Shown: positions 35,669-44,403, numbered from the stretch's first letter. The stretch is 64,000 nt of DNA from Melghirimyces profundicolus (GCF_003054245.1 NZ_QBKR01000022.1:1-64000); one strand, 5' to 3'. Made by a program: numbers and translations. Notes: generated by a model not told the origin, from the letters alone.

Positions 35669-35837
35669 AGCGCTCAAGAAACCTTTTTTTCAGTCGGTCA
35701 AAGAAGGTTTCTTGTTTTTCTTGATCCTGTTTGGGTTTCTTCCCGGTTCCGCCACAATAAGCACAAGGAACTTCCATCGGTATCGGTAGCATCGTTTTTA
35801 TCTTTCCTTTCCCCTTGCAGACAGGACAAGCCGCCAT
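35667..35837 (-). CDS. Small DnaJ-type zinc-finger protein
   Basis: 56 residues from ATG 35837 behind GGAGGG. CPVCKGKGKI (residues 4-13) and CAYCGGTGK (about 25-33) are two CxxCxGxG knuckles as in DnaJ and in small YuiA/Anti-TRAP-like proteins; the C-terminus is a charged helix (TFFDRLKKRFLER). Probably a zinc-bound adaptor; function unknown. It lies downstream of the deleted YitT copy and may be part of that transcript. Too short for many gene finders. Confidence 0.6.
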   Translation of the reverse strand: MAACPVCKGKGKIKTMLPIPMEVPCAYCGGTGKKPKQDQEKQETFFDRLKKRFLER

Positions 35838-35851
35838 CGTCCCTCCACTTT

Positions 35852-36148
35852 CTAATGAATATTGCGCTTTTTAAAGCGTCCTCCCTTTACATCGTGAATA
35901 TCTCCGATTGCTTTGTACCCCCAGAAGAAGAAGGGGAGGTTTAAGCAGAAAAGGAAAGCCCCCGAGGGGAGACCACTCAAGTAGGAAAGAATGATGGAGA
36001 CCCCGACGATGTCGCCATCAATGATATGGTTCGGAACCAGAAAAATTTCCAGTCCCACAGCTACCAAGGACGATCCCAGCAGGATCATGATGCCTCGTTT
36101 CAGGATGCTACGCCATGTGAGTTTCTTGTGCTCTCTTTTCGGTACCAA
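35852..36148 (-). pseudogene. YitT-family protein, internally deleted copy
   Basis: 98 codons. The first 80 match the N-terminus of the intact YitT protein at 60206 (IMILLG...[12 protein letters not shown]...IDG), including the first two membrane helices; after FFFWGYKAIG the frame jumps directly to that protein's last residues, [16 protein letters not shown]. About 180 internal residues, including the DUF2179 sensor domain, are missing through an in-frame deletion. A non-functional derivative. Confidence 0.85.
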
Positions 36149-36178
36149 CGGACTCGTTCAACTCCATAAATGATCATT

Positions 36179-37024
36179 TCAGCCTTTGGGATACGGAAAC
36201 AGGGATTTGTATTCGACGCCGGCGGTCTCCGCGACATACGACGCTTCCATAATCGCCCCAGGATCCGTTTCCAGCACCAGTTCTTTCAGCTTGGGATACT
36301 CGAAGCGGTCCACGATGCAATAAATGATTCGTTTTTCGTCTCCGGAGTATCCACCCTCTCCGCGAAGAAAGGTGAGGGAAACTTCCAGGTCATAAACCAG
36401 CCGTTTTCCCACTTCCTCCGGCTTCTCCGAGATGATCATCACGGATTTCGCCTGGTTCAAACCATCCATCACGAAATCGATCATTTTGGTCACGATGTAG
36501 AAAACCGCCAAGGAGAACATAGCTTTTTCCAGGGTGTAAACGAAAGCGGCAGCCGTGAAAATGACCGCGTTCAACGCCAGTAGAAAGGTGGTGATGGGGA
36601 TGTGGAAGCGTTTGTGAAACCAAACGGCAAGCATCTCTGTTCCGTCAATCGCTCCTCCGGTTTTGACTACAAGGCCGATTCCCACTCCCAACAGAAGCCC
36701 TCCGTAGAGAACAATCAGAACTTCTGAAGTCGTGATGGCCGGGATCGGTTTAAACAGAATCAAACCAACGGTCGTAACTGCATTGGCATAAAGGGTGCGA
36801 ATGACAAACCTTTTCCCGGTCACTCTGGCGGTGAACAGCAGAATCGGAAGATTCAGTCCGAGAAAGACCACCCAAAGCGGGATCTCCCAGAGCTTATTGG
36901 ACATAATCGCAACGGCTGTCACTCCACCATCCACCAAGCCGTTGGGAGCCAAGATCAATTCCAATCCAACGGCGACAATGAACGAGCCCACGGTCAAGGA
37001 GAGGTATTCCCAAAATCGTTTCAT
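36179..37024 (-). CDS. YitT-family membrane protein (DUF161 + DUF2179)
   Basis: A 281-residue protein with five to six membrane helices (YitT/DUF161, hallmark APNGLVDGGVTAVAIM near residue 27, and GGAIDGTEMLAV) and a cytoplasmic DUF2179 domain (SVMIISEKPEEVGKRLVYDL, FLRGEGGYSGDEKRIIYCIV, ETDPGAIMEASYVAE). Transport or sensing function is not established. It is a paralogue, not a duplicate, of the YitT proteins at 35852 and 60206. It lies between a YnfA gene and the deleted YitT copy, all on one strand behind an AbrB-type gene. Confidence 0.88.
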   Translation of the reverse strand: MKRFWEYLSLTVGSFIVAVGLELILAPNGLVDGGVTAVAIMSNKLWEIPLWVVFLGLNLPILLFTARVTGKRFVIRTLYANAVTTVGLILFKPIPAITTSEVLIVLYGGLLLGVGIGLVVKTGGAIDGTEMLAVWFHKRFHIPITTFLLALNAVIFTAAAFVYTLEKAMFSLAVFYIVTKMIDFVMDGLNQAKSVMIISEKPEEVGKRLVYDLEVSLTFLRGEGGYSGDEKRIIYCIVDRFEYPKLKELVLETDPGAIMEASYVAETAGVEYKSLFPYPKG

Positions 37025-37086
37025 TTTTCATCTCCTTTGTCACCTTCTGTCCTCCGGTTTTCAAATAAGGAACCACATCTTCTCTT

Positions 37087-37413
37087 TTAACTTCGAGGAG
37101 CCCAGAGCATGATAACGACTCCAAGCAGGCAAATGCCGGCGCCAATCCAATCGTACCGGTCAGGGGTCTTTTGGTCAATCCCCCAGCCCCACAGCACCGA
37201 CAGCAAGATAAACACTCCGCCATAAGCAGCATAAACGCGACCGAAAGAAGGAAAGGCCTGAAAAGTGGCAATCACTCCGTACAGAAACAAAACCAATCCA
37301 CCGATGAGTCCCCAAGTAGCTGACTTTCCTTCTCTGAGCCACAACCAGACGAGATAACCGCCTCCAATTTCGGCAAGTCCCGCAAGAAGAAATAACCCGA
37401 TCGCTTTCAGCAT
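37087..37413 (-). CDS. YnfA/UPF0060 small membrane protein
   Basis: 108 residues, four membrane helices, family motifs [20 protein letters not shown] and [20 protein letters not shown], then [20 protein letters not shown]. The family resembles small multidrug-resistance transporters but has no proven substrate. Complete here, whereas the copy at 60948 is cut after the third helix. Part of the AbrB-YnfA-YitT run. Confidence 0.9.
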   Translation of the reverse strand: MLKAIGLFLLAGLAEIGGGYLVWLWLREGKSATWGLIGGLVLFLYGVIATFQAFPSFGRVYAAYGGVFILLSVLWGWGIDQKTPDRYDWIGAGICLLGVVIMLWAPRS

Positions 37414-37424
37414 GGTTTCCCGCC

Positions 37425-37616
37425 TTAATCCGGCTTTTGTTTGCCTTTCAGCTTCTGAATCTCATCAAAGGGGATCAGACCCACTTTGGTCACATAAACT
37501 CGACCATCCTCAATGCGATAGGTGATGTAATCCCCCTCACGAACATCCAAAAGATCTTGGACCTGTTTGGGTAGGGTCACCTGATTTTTTGAACTGATTC
37601 GATTGACGTGATGCAT
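37425..37616 (-). CDS. AbrB/MazE-type DNA-binding protein, copy 1
   Basis: 63 residues, a swapped-hairpin SpoVT/AbrB domain: [38 protein letters not shown]. Start ATG 37616 (MHHVNR) was chosen because AAGGGGTGG precedes it and it aligns with MYHVYR of the copy at 61219; an ATG 9 bases earlier is possible. No MazF/VapC-type toxin follows, so it is probably the regulator of this cassette. Direct AGTAAGAA-like repeats lie upstream in both copies. Confidence 0.85.
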   Translation of the reverse strand: MHHVNRISSKNQVTLPKQVQDLLDVREGDYITYRIEDGRVYVTKVGLIPFDEIQKLKGKQKPD

Positions 37617-37714
37617 AAAATCCACCCCTTACAGGGATTTTTGGGATTCTTACTTTCTTACTACTATTTTATCATAAATTTCATCACATAAAGATTGAGC
37701 CCCCGACGAGATCG

Positions 37715-37922
37715 ACGAGTGCTTTTGTTTTAGATGCTGATTATAGGGAAGCCTGCCCAGACGACTGCAAGGAAGGACTGGAATTCGCCCTGAAAGACGA
37801 ACAGGAAACGGTAGACTTTTATCTTGATATCGCCGACAAAGCCAAAAACCGGCCATCCAAAAGCCTTCACCTGAGCGGCCCACGACGAACAAAACCACGC
37901 CGTCCGGGGACCACACACGTAA
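37715..37922 (+). pseudogene. Ferritin/rubrerythrin-like fragment
   Basis: The plus strand reads KEGLEFALKDEQETVDFYLD then IADKAKN, and further on, after an in-frame stop, AAHDEQNHAV. These are helices of a ferritin-like diiron family protein (E-x6-Y and DExxH-type ligands). No start codon, an internal stop and composition breaks on both sides show it is debris. It faces the AbrB gene head-on. Confidence 0.5.
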
Positions 37923-38063
37923 CAAAGCAAAGGTTCTTTGTTTTTTAAACGTTCCTTAAAGGGGTCCTGCCAGATTTACCTTTGTTCGAATTTTTCAAAT
38001 TACACCCTTTCTCTATGTCATAGAAATAAGGTGTACAGGAAACGAAGCGGAAGGAGCTTTTAG

Positions 38064-38615
38064 ATGAGCAGGAGAAAGCGGCAGGTCCGTCCCTATCTCA
38101 CCACCCGTTCCCTCCAACCAGAGAACCAGGAGACCCCGATCCGTTTTTTAAAAGAGGAAAGATCAGAATTCCTCTTTTTCCGAAGAAATCATTTTCCTTA
38201 TCCCGATCCGGACATTCAGTTCCCGAGCCTTACAGTGGAGGGGGGTGTCCACTGTCCCCGAGTGTTTCACCCCGGAGAACTTTTGTCCATGCCCGCCCGT
38301 TCGCTGAAGGTGGTTCTGGAATGTTCGGGAAACCAGCGGACCCGATTCTATCCCCCTGTGTTCGGGGAACAATGGGAAGAAGGGGCGATCAGCCAAGGTA
38401 TTTGGAGCGGGGTTCCCCTATCAGTTCTCTTGGAACGGACCGGATGGGCCAAAGAGGCCAAGGAAGTGGTCTTTGAAGGGATGGATCGGGGGAAGAGGAC
38501 CGGCATGGATAGGATACCGAAAGGACCTCCAATCCCTCCGAATGGCCCGCCGACCCGCCAAAAACCCTCCAAATTCACAAAATTGACTTGTATATGGAGG
38601 ATAAACAGGCACTAA
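38064..38615 (+). pseudogene. Sulfite-oxidase-like (YuiH-type) molybdoenzyme, truncated
   Basis: N-terminal about 150 residues of a sulfite-oxidase-fold molybdopterin protein: PIRFLKEERSEFLFFRRNHF, then VVLECSGNQRTRF with the molybdenum-ligating Cys87, and QWEEGAISQGIWSGVPLSVL. After KEVVFEGMDRGKR the sequence becomes unrelated and Pro/Lys-rich to a chance stop. Missing are the rest of the Mo domain and the dimerisation part. GGAAGGAG precedes ATG 38064, so it may still be translated into a non-functional fragment. Confidence 0.82.
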
Positions 38616-38788
38616 GTTCACTTCTTTTTCCTGTTCATCCTTTTAATCGCATATTTCTGAGTACAAAAGTGGTTTCAGAAGAACTTCGGAGGTCGACAAT
38701 TCCCTTGTGGGTCGAGCAGCGGATAAGAACGAATACCTCCCTATGGGCATAAAAATGTATAAATGACTTTCGCCCAGGAGGGATCATT

Positions 38789-39601
38789 ATGTCCGTAACA
38801 ACCAGTCATGCAAATGTAAGTGGTCATATGTCTTTAGTTCAGATCGTCCAGCATTGTCAGGTTGTCTGCGACCACATGGTCACCATGGTGGCTTCCATGC
38901 CCGATGCCGCCTTCCGCAGCAGACAACTCCGCTTGCTCCGGGATTGTGCCGACATCTGTGCGTTGACCGCCCAGATGCTGGCCCGATGCAGCTGTATCTC
39001 CAAACAAATGGCACTCCTCTGTGCCCACATTTGTGAACGATGCGGTCAGGAATGCATGAAATACCCGGACCCGCACTCCCAGCACTGCGCACAAGTCTGT
39101 CTACATTGCGCCTCTGTTTGTCGGGCCTATGCCAGTGGTTATGCAAATCGATTTAACCAAGAAGGCAATATAGAATTAATCGATTATGGAAGAAAACCGT
39201 TTGTTGTAAATATTAATAAAGCAGCTAAGCAAAATAATACGTTTCGTACCGCCTTATGGACAGGAGATCATTTACAAGTGACCGTGATGAGTATCGATGT
39301 TGGGGATGACATCGGTTTAGAGATTCATCCTACCGTTGATCAATTCTTACGTATTGAAGAAGGGCAAGGATTGGTTCAAATGGGTGATCGGAAAGATCAA
39401 TTGGATTTTGAAGCAGAAGTTTATGATGATTATGCCATCATGGTACCTGCTGGTACATGGCACAATTTAATCAATACAGGGGATACACCACTGAAACTTT
39501 ACTCGATTTATGCGCCACCTGAGCATCCTTTCGGTACTGTTCATAAAACGAAAGCAGACGCAATGAAAACTGAAGAAGGGGGTAGTCCGAGATACGTGTA
39601 A
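38789..39601 (+). CDS. Chimera: Cys-rich four-helix copper-binding protein fused to a cupin
   Basis: 270 residues from ATG 38789 behind AGGAGG. Residues 1-118 are a four-helix-bundle copper-storage-like domain (YhjQ/DUF326 type) with 14 Cys (23, 27, 53, 57, 67, 69, 78, 82, 85, 89, 100, 104, 107, 111). From about 121 a complete cupin begins (RFNQEGNIELIDYGRKPFVV; metal-site motifs LEIHPTVDQFLRIEEGQG and PAGTWHNLINTGD). Composition drops sharply in GC at the junction (about 39140). The last seven residues are encoded by a transposon end. Probably an accidental in-frame fusion; whether it is functional is unknown. Confidence 0.8.
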   Translation: MSVTTSHANVSGHMSLVQIVQHCQVVCDHMVTMVASMPDAAFRSRQLRLLRDCADICALTAQMLARCSCISKQMALLCAHICERCGQECMKYPDPHSQHCAQVCLHCASVCRAYASGYANRFNQEGNIELIDYGRKPFVVNINKAAKQNNTFRTALWTGDHLQVTVMSIDVGDDIGLEIHPTVDQFLRIEEGQGLVQMGDRKDQLDFEAEVYDDYAIMVPAGTWHNLINTGDTPLKLYSIYAPPEHPFGTVHKTKADAMKTEEGGSPRYV

Positions 39602-39614
39602 TATATACAGTTTC
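39578..39614 (+). repeat. Type A transposon end, copy 2 (solo)
   Basis: 37 bases beginning GGGGGTAGTCCGAGATACGT, left-end orientation, overlapping the 3' end of the cupin fusion gene and supplying its stop codon. About 30 further bases resemble the interior side of copy 1. Confidence 0.8.
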
Positions 39615-39794
39615 AGATGGGGGTAAATGGTATATTCTGAGATGGACGTCCAAAGGCAGGTAACATATTCAAACACAAGGAGCGGATTCTTTATGTCTCA
39701 CCCTTTATAAACATCTCCACGGTTCCCGATAACCCTTAACCGTACCGAAAAAAGAAAATTGTACGTTAAGAATTCCGGGTTTTTGGTCTAATAC

Positions 39795-40373
39795 TTAGAG
39801 GTGTGTTGGTAAGTGATACTGATACATCTCAAGTGCGTTCATATGTTCTTTTAATACATTTGCTGTTTGCGGATTTGTATAAATTACGGGATAATCGATT
39901 TCTCCCAGTTCGGGTCGAACAGGGAAAGCCAATTTTTCCATATCAATTGAAAATTCCGCTTGCACACCGGGTTTATTCCCTCTGGCATCGAGGCGAATCC
40001 ATTTCTCCGTAAAGTCAAGGTAAACCGCATTAAGACAATGGACTGCATAGCCTGTTTCCGGAGTCGAGCCCAAGGTTAACCGTTGATAACAAAATCCCGT
40101 CGGAATCCCCTGAGCCCTTAACAAAGCCGCAAGCAAATGGGACTTTGCGTAACAAATCCCTTCTCCATGTTGCAGAACTTCGGATGCTTTACAAGTTACT
40201 TTGGTACTTTGAATATCCCAAGAATGATGAATTTGGTCACGAACAAACTCGAATGTATACTTTATACAGTCTATCTCCGTCTGATGGGAGCTCGTTATTT
40301 CATCTGCCTTTTGTTGAATGTCATGGTGTAAATAATTGATTTCCTCTGATTCTTTAAGGTAGTCTTCCAACAA
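39795..40373 (-). CDS. Transglutaminase-like cysteine protease-fold protein
   Basis: 192 codons of a transglutaminase-core protein. Catalytic Cys in GEGICYAKSHLLAALLR, His in YAVHCLNAVYL and Asp in WIRLDARGNKPG are all present in order. Cytosolic; these Bacillus proteins are of unknown substrate. The start is doubtful: the frame opens with TTG 40373, the good ribosome site AAGGAGG with ATG lies 26 bases upstream but one frame off, and in-frame residues WNVCQSALLEDY continue upstream. A 5' frameshift or truncation is likely. AT-rich. Confidence 0.7.
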   Translation of the reverse strand: MLEDYLKESEEINYLHHDIQQKADEITSSHQTEIDCIKYTFEFVRDQIHHSWDIQSTKVTCKASEVLQHGEGICYAKSHLLAALLRAQGIPTGFCYQRLTLGSTPETGYAVHCLNAVYLDFTEKWIRLDARGNKPGVQAEFSIDMEKLAFPVRPELGEIDYPVIYTNPQTANVLKEHMNALEMYQYHLPTHL

Positions 40374-40473
40374 AGCGGATTGACATACGTTCCATACAGG
40401 TGCCTCCTTTCGAATAATTATTCAAATTATACTTATATTAATTCAAAGTGTAAACAGGTTATTCGAATGCCAA

Positions 40474-40507
40474 AACTCATCACAGAAAATACTTTCTGTG
40501 ATGAGTT
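40474..40507. repeat. Perfect 15-base inverted repeat
   Basis: aactcatcacagaaa / tttctgtgatgagtt separated by ATAC. No T-tract follows on either strand; could be an operator, an attachment site or a tight hairpin. Confidence 0.6.
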
Positions 40508-40709
40508 CGTCCGCTTTAACCCGCAAGTTTTCGTTACAATAGACATGAAACCGGCCAAATGAATTGCAAAAACTCGTAACGGAAATTTTTGAGGAGGGAT
40601 ATTCTCCTGAACGTGGTTCCCTGAAGAAGTGAGTAATTCATACAAAACCGATTCCTCACGTAACCGGTTTCTGAGCGTGCGGTATTTTTCATTTTGGATG
40701 GTAGGGCTG

Positions 40710-40746
40710 CTTAGCGTCCGTTTCCGTGTTTTAACGTCGGGACCCC
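40710..40746 (-). repeat. Type B Tn3-like terminal repeat, right end
   Basis: Read on the minus strand it begins GGGGTCCCGACGTTAAAAC and ends GCTAAG, matching the repeat at 29759 in inverted orientation with one gap and several mismatches. Together they enclose 29759-40746. Flanking pentamers (GGTAA, GACAT) do not match. Confidence 0.8.
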
Positions 40747-41173
40747 GACATCGACTATGGGGGAGGGGAGCGACGAATCTATGATTTAAAACGGATTCTG
40801 GAGTCTCATTCGTAGATCGTTTTGTTTGACGGCATTCGGATGAAGGATAAACAGAGAACAGAGGTGATTGCCATTTTGGAGTGGGTATTGGAAAGAGGAA
40901 CTAAAAAAAGTCCGATTCCAAAGGTCAAGATTCAATGGAAAAGTTTATCTTTCCACTATTATTTGAAGAATACTGTTTGCGACGAAAGTCGCCTTGGAAC
41001 CGGACGGAGAAGATCCCGTCAGAGCAATAGTAAGTTTTGTCCTTCTATTGTGATAACATCAGGTGGGAGAGGAAGCAAAATGAAAAGATCGATCGGCTTA
41101 TCCGAAAAGGGAAAATCGAAAGGCGCCGATGAGCGTCTATTTTTTTGAGCGTCCCGAAGGCCAACGCTCTTGG

Positions 41174-41532
41174 TTAGGCTTTCTTTTTTCGTTCTACAAC
41201 CACAGAATACACCAGCTCCCGGCCGCCGTAGACCTGGCATCCCGAGGAATTGCGCGTTCCCCGCATGTCCAGCATGGCGACCGCATAGCCCCTGGGTACG
41301 AAATACTCGTCATACCACTCGGAGGGAGCCCAAGGCTCCGGCGTGGTAGTCAGGGTTTCGTCCCAGGGAGTCTTCCGTTCGTGTTTGTAGCCCCGGCCCA
41401 AGGTGTTGTAATAGGGAGACGAAAAGAAAATCGTCGGTACGACTCCTTCGTCTTCGGCCGAATGATGTCCAGGGCCAGCTGGGTCTTCCCATCCCGGGCT
41501 GTCAACATCGTTTTCTCCACAACAATCAGCAA
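41174..41532 (-). pseudogene. S15/CocE-type X-prolyl peptidase, fragment with frameshift
   Basis: An N-terminal strip of a CocE/NonD hydrolase: VEKTMLTARDGKTQLALDII in one frame, then, after a one-base shift near 41455, GVVPTIFFSSPYYNTLGRGY and YFVPRGYAVAMLDMRGTRNS (the strand before the nucleophile elbow). Homology ends at VYGGREL, so the catalytic Ser-Asp-His domain is absent. Dead. Confidence 0.7.
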
Positions 41533-41574
41533 CTTTGTATTTGATTCATACGTCTAAATAGGGGGAGAGTGATT

Positions 41575-42048
41575 ATGAAGAACCTCGTCCTGATACTCAT
41601 GGTTGTGGCACTAATTATTGGTTGTGTCCCATTCATTCAAAAGGACGCCAATCCGCCAAAGCCTGGCAACCCACAGTGGAAGGCCGTTGTCTTTCCGAAA
41701 AAATACGAAGAGAGAGGGCGTTTTTTTGAAACAGCTTATCAAAAAAGTAAAATCAGCGGAGAATGTACCCTCGATCGAGAGGGAATGGATCAAAGAAAGA
41801 AGGAGGTGTTTAGGAATTCACCTCCGAAAAAGGGATATGATCGTGTGGCATGGCTCATGGTGATTTGCAAGGAGGGAGGCAAACATTCATATGTTGACTA
41901 TATTCCATCCTCCAAGAATCAAGCAGCGGAAAAATGGCTTCAAAAAGAGTTGAAGAAATACCCGGACGGACAGGTAGTGAACATTGTCGTTGGAATAAAA
42001 AATATAAAGGGAGAGCATATAGACCGATTAGAGGAAAATAAAAAGTGA
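41575..42048 (+). CDS. Putative lipoprotein, unknown function
   Basis: 157 residues from ATG 41575 behind GGGGGAGAG. A short signal peptide ends in a lipobox (ALIIGC, Cys15). The mature part is Lys-rich and mixed alpha/beta (KAVVFPKKYEERGRFFETAY, VAWLMVICKEGGKHSYVDYI) with two further Cys (in GECTL and VICKE). No family recognised. AT-rich; surrounded by pseudogenes on both sides but itself intact. Confidence 0.65.
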   Translation: MKNLVLILMVVALIIGCVPFIQKDANPPKPGNPQWKAVVFPKKYEERGRFFETAYQKSKISGECTLDREGMDQRKKEVFRNSPPKKGYDRVAWLMVICKEGGKHSYVDYIPSSKNQAAEKWLQKELKKYPDGQVVNIVVGIKNIKGEHIDRLEENKK

Positions 42049-42057
42049 GCAAACCGA

Positions 42058-42327
42058 CCATTTGTAAACGATCTCAATCCATCGGCGTCCTTGAGTATCA
42101 TGACCGGCCACTCCCATCACAGAGACGGGTAGCGTGATGTAGTGGCCACGTGTGCAGAAGGAACGATCCCAATCCTCCTCAGGTAAATCCCTGAAGACAA
42201 CAACAATGAGTTCAGACCGAGTCTCCAAATACTCCGGCCTTTCCACTCTTGGGGTCGATCTTCACCGGGACCATTTCCCCTCGCCAATCATTATCAGTAA
42301 AATCAGAATTGATCGAGGAGGTCGAAA
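42058..42327 (-). pseudogene. Unrecognised protein remnant (two frames)
   Basis: On the minus strand DNDWRGEMVPVKIDPKSGK passes, after a one-base shift near 42232, into VERPEYLETRSELIVVVFRD, LPEEDWDRSFCTRGHYITLP and VAGHDTQGRRWIEIVYKW to a stop near 42058. The joined peptide looks like real coding sequence but I cannot assign a family; no start is seen. Confidence 0.35.
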
Positions 42328-42329
42328 AG

Positions 42330-42536
42330 ATGAATGTATCAGCAAAACAGTATGACTGGATTCGTTGGACCATGGAGACGGCGGTTCGCTGCACGCTCCG
42401 GGACGTCCGTATCCCGGCCGACCAGGCCGACGAGTTCACCCGGCTCCCACCCTCCGGCGACGTCGTGCACGGCTTCACCGCCGCGGCCTACCCCACAGAA
42501 CAGCCTCACTTCCCCGACCGGAAGGACCCGTCATGA
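42330..42536 (+). pseudogene. Truncated actinobacterial-like protein, C-terminal piece with local start
   Basis: GAGGAGG and ATG 42330 lie in AT-rich sequence; after about ten codons the composition jumps to very high GC (RWTMETAVRCTLRDVRIPAD, DVVHGFTAAAYPTEQPHFPD) and the frame ends in TGA overlapping the next gene's ATG (ATGA). Most likely the tail of a gene transferred together with the hydrolase below and joined by chance to a local translation start. No family recognised. Confidence 0.45.
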
Positions 42537-43099
42537 CCGACGTCATCGAGTTCCACCACGCTCAGGGACGGACGCCCGGCGTCCTCGCCTTCGCCGACAC
42601 GCTCCGCGCCGCCGGCCACCCGGTCGCGGTCCCGGACCTCTACGACGGAGCAACCTTCGACTCGCTCCAGGCAGGCGTCGACCACGCAGAGCAGGTCGGC
42701 TTCGACGAGATCATCGCCCGCGGCGTCACGGCCGCCGAAGACCTGCCGCCCGAGACGGTTTACATCGGGTTCTCGCTCGGCGTCATGCCTGCACAGAAGC
42801 TGGTGCAGACACGCACCGGCGCGAAGGCAGCCCTACTGATCCACTCCTGCGTGCCGACCGACCACTTCGGCTGCCCGTGGCCGCAGGACGTCCCGCTCCA
42901 GATCCACACCATGGACGGTGACGAGTGGGGCGACGTCGACATCGTTCACCAGCTCGCAGAGACCATCGACACCGCGGAGCTGTTTCTCTATCCCGGCGAT
43001 CGACACCTCTTCACAGACAGCAGCCTGCCCGACTACGACCAGAGCGCCGCGGCGCTGCTCACGCAACGCGTGCTGGACTTCCTCGACCGCGTCGGATAG
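42533..43099 (+). CDS. Dienelactone hydrolase-family protein
   Basis: A 188-residue alpha/beta hydrolase of the DLH type: VIEFHHAQGRTPGVLAFADT, PDLYDGATFDS, the nucleophile elbow region GFSLGVMPAQ (with Ser replacing the usual Cys), and GDRHLFTDSSLPDYDQSAA carrying the catalytic His. Probably hydrolyses small esters or lactones. Very high GC with actinobacterial codon preference (gac, gtc, ctc, cgc), an obvious foreign block whose edges are about 42355 and 43250. ATG 42533 overlaps the preceding stop. Confidence 0.82.
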   Translation: MTDVIEFHHAQGRTPGVLAFADTLRAAGHPVAVPDLYDGATFDSLQAGVDHAEQVGFDEIIARGVTAAEDLPPETVYIGFSLGVMPAQKLVQTRTGAKAALLIHSCVPTDHFGCPWPQDVPLQIHTMDGDEWGDVDIVHQLAETIDTAELFLYPGDRHLFTDSSLPDYDQSAAALLTQRVLDFLDRVG

Positions 43100-43141
43100 T
43101 TCCAGCAACCCCCGGTCGCTGACCACCGTGGAGGAACCCAC

Positions 43142-43243
43142 ATGGCACGTTTCAATGTCGCGAACCGGGGAACGCCCCGTCGAGTCCATCCCGGACAGGA
43201 AGAGGCAACACCTCTGTGGCTCTACACCCAGCCTGCCCCATGA
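43142..43243 (+). pseudogene. Possible 5' fragment of a transferred gene
   Basis: ATG 43142 after GTGGAGGAACCCAC opens 33 codons starting MARFNVANRGTPRRVHPG. The GC-rich block ends soon after. It may be the N-terminus of the next gene of the donor; too short to name. Confidence 0.25.
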
Positions 43244-43303
43244 CAGCGGGATCAAACGGATCGTTTCTCTATGGATTATCAAAACCACCAAACGGAGGGA
43301 ACC

Positions 43304-44403
43304 ATGCATTCTTTCATTCGTTATCCCAAGCCCCTGCGAACGGGAGATAAAATCGCTGTAACCGCACCATCCAGTGGAGTGGAGGAATCGCTCCACGTGC
43401 TGCTCCGAGAAGCAAAAGATCGTGTGACCCAGGCAGGTTTTACCGTGATCGAAGGGTCAACTATCTGGAACCAGTGCAAGGGAGCCAGTGCTCCGAAGGA
43501 AGAGCGGGCAAAGGAGCTGATGGGGTTTCTTTCCGATCCCTCCATCAACACGATCATACCGCCTTGGGGCGGGGAGTTTTTGATTGATCTCTTGCCTTTA
43601 ATCGACGGAAAGAGATACGGTCCCTTTCACCAAAATGGATCCTGGGATATTCGGACATCAGCACGCTGACCTTTGTGTTCACCCTGAACACCAGCGTGGC
43701 CACCGCCCATGGTACCAATTACTGTGATTTACGCGCTTCCGAGTGGGACCCTCTGACCAGGCGATGGACTGACGTTCTCGGGACAGAAGTTGGTGGGAAT
43801 GTGGTACAGCATTCTTCGGAAAATTATCAGTCTTCCTGGGAACAAGCTTTTCAACATCCGGGAACCGGCTTTCACTTGGACACCCCCACACAGTGGAAAG
43901 TCCTCGGGAAAAGAAACTCTGTCACCGTCTCCGGAAGGTTGATCGGCGGCTGTCTGGAAACCTTGGCCTCATTGGCCGGCACCCCCTATGCCCCCGTCCA
44001 TTCCTTCGCCGAAAAATTTGCCGATGAGGGCATCCTCTGGTATCTGGAGAGCGCAGAGTCCTCTGCCGGCGAAATCTACCGCGCCCTCTGGACCTTGCGA
44101 GAAAACGGCTGGTTCCGATACACACAGGGGGTATTGTTTGGACGCCCAGGAGGGTACCGGGAGACGAAGGATTTTGATCGAGTAGACGCCCTTCACACTG
44201 CTTTCGGCCCGTTGCATGTTCCGGTCATCTATGATGTGGACATCGGACACGTCCCGCCCCAACTGACCTTGGTCAACGGGTCCTTTGCAAACAATCCTTT
44301 GTATAGAAGCACAGGATCGACTCCCCTCGCGGAGAAACTCTGGACAGGAAACCTTCATGGGACGAGGGGCATCCCCCTTAACGGACCTTATTCTGGATTT
44401 TGA
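43304..44403 (+). pseudogene. S66 peptidase (LD-carboxypeptidase/MccF family), frameshifted
   Basis: ATG 43304 behind GGAGGG. The first frame gives FIRYPKPLRTGDKIAVTAPS, APKEERAKELMGFLSDPSIN and IIPPWGGEFLIDLLPLIDGK; one extra G near 43608 joins it to the second frame: WILGYSDISTLTFVFTLNTS with the nucleophile region GYSD, then GRLIGGCLETLASLAGTPYA and VPVIYDVDIGHVPPQLTLVN. The C-terminus after NGSFAN is also abnormal, implying a second break. MccF-type proteins cleave peptide-nucleotide antibiotics; LD-carboxypeptidases recycle peptidoglycan. Inactive as written. Confidence 0.8.
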
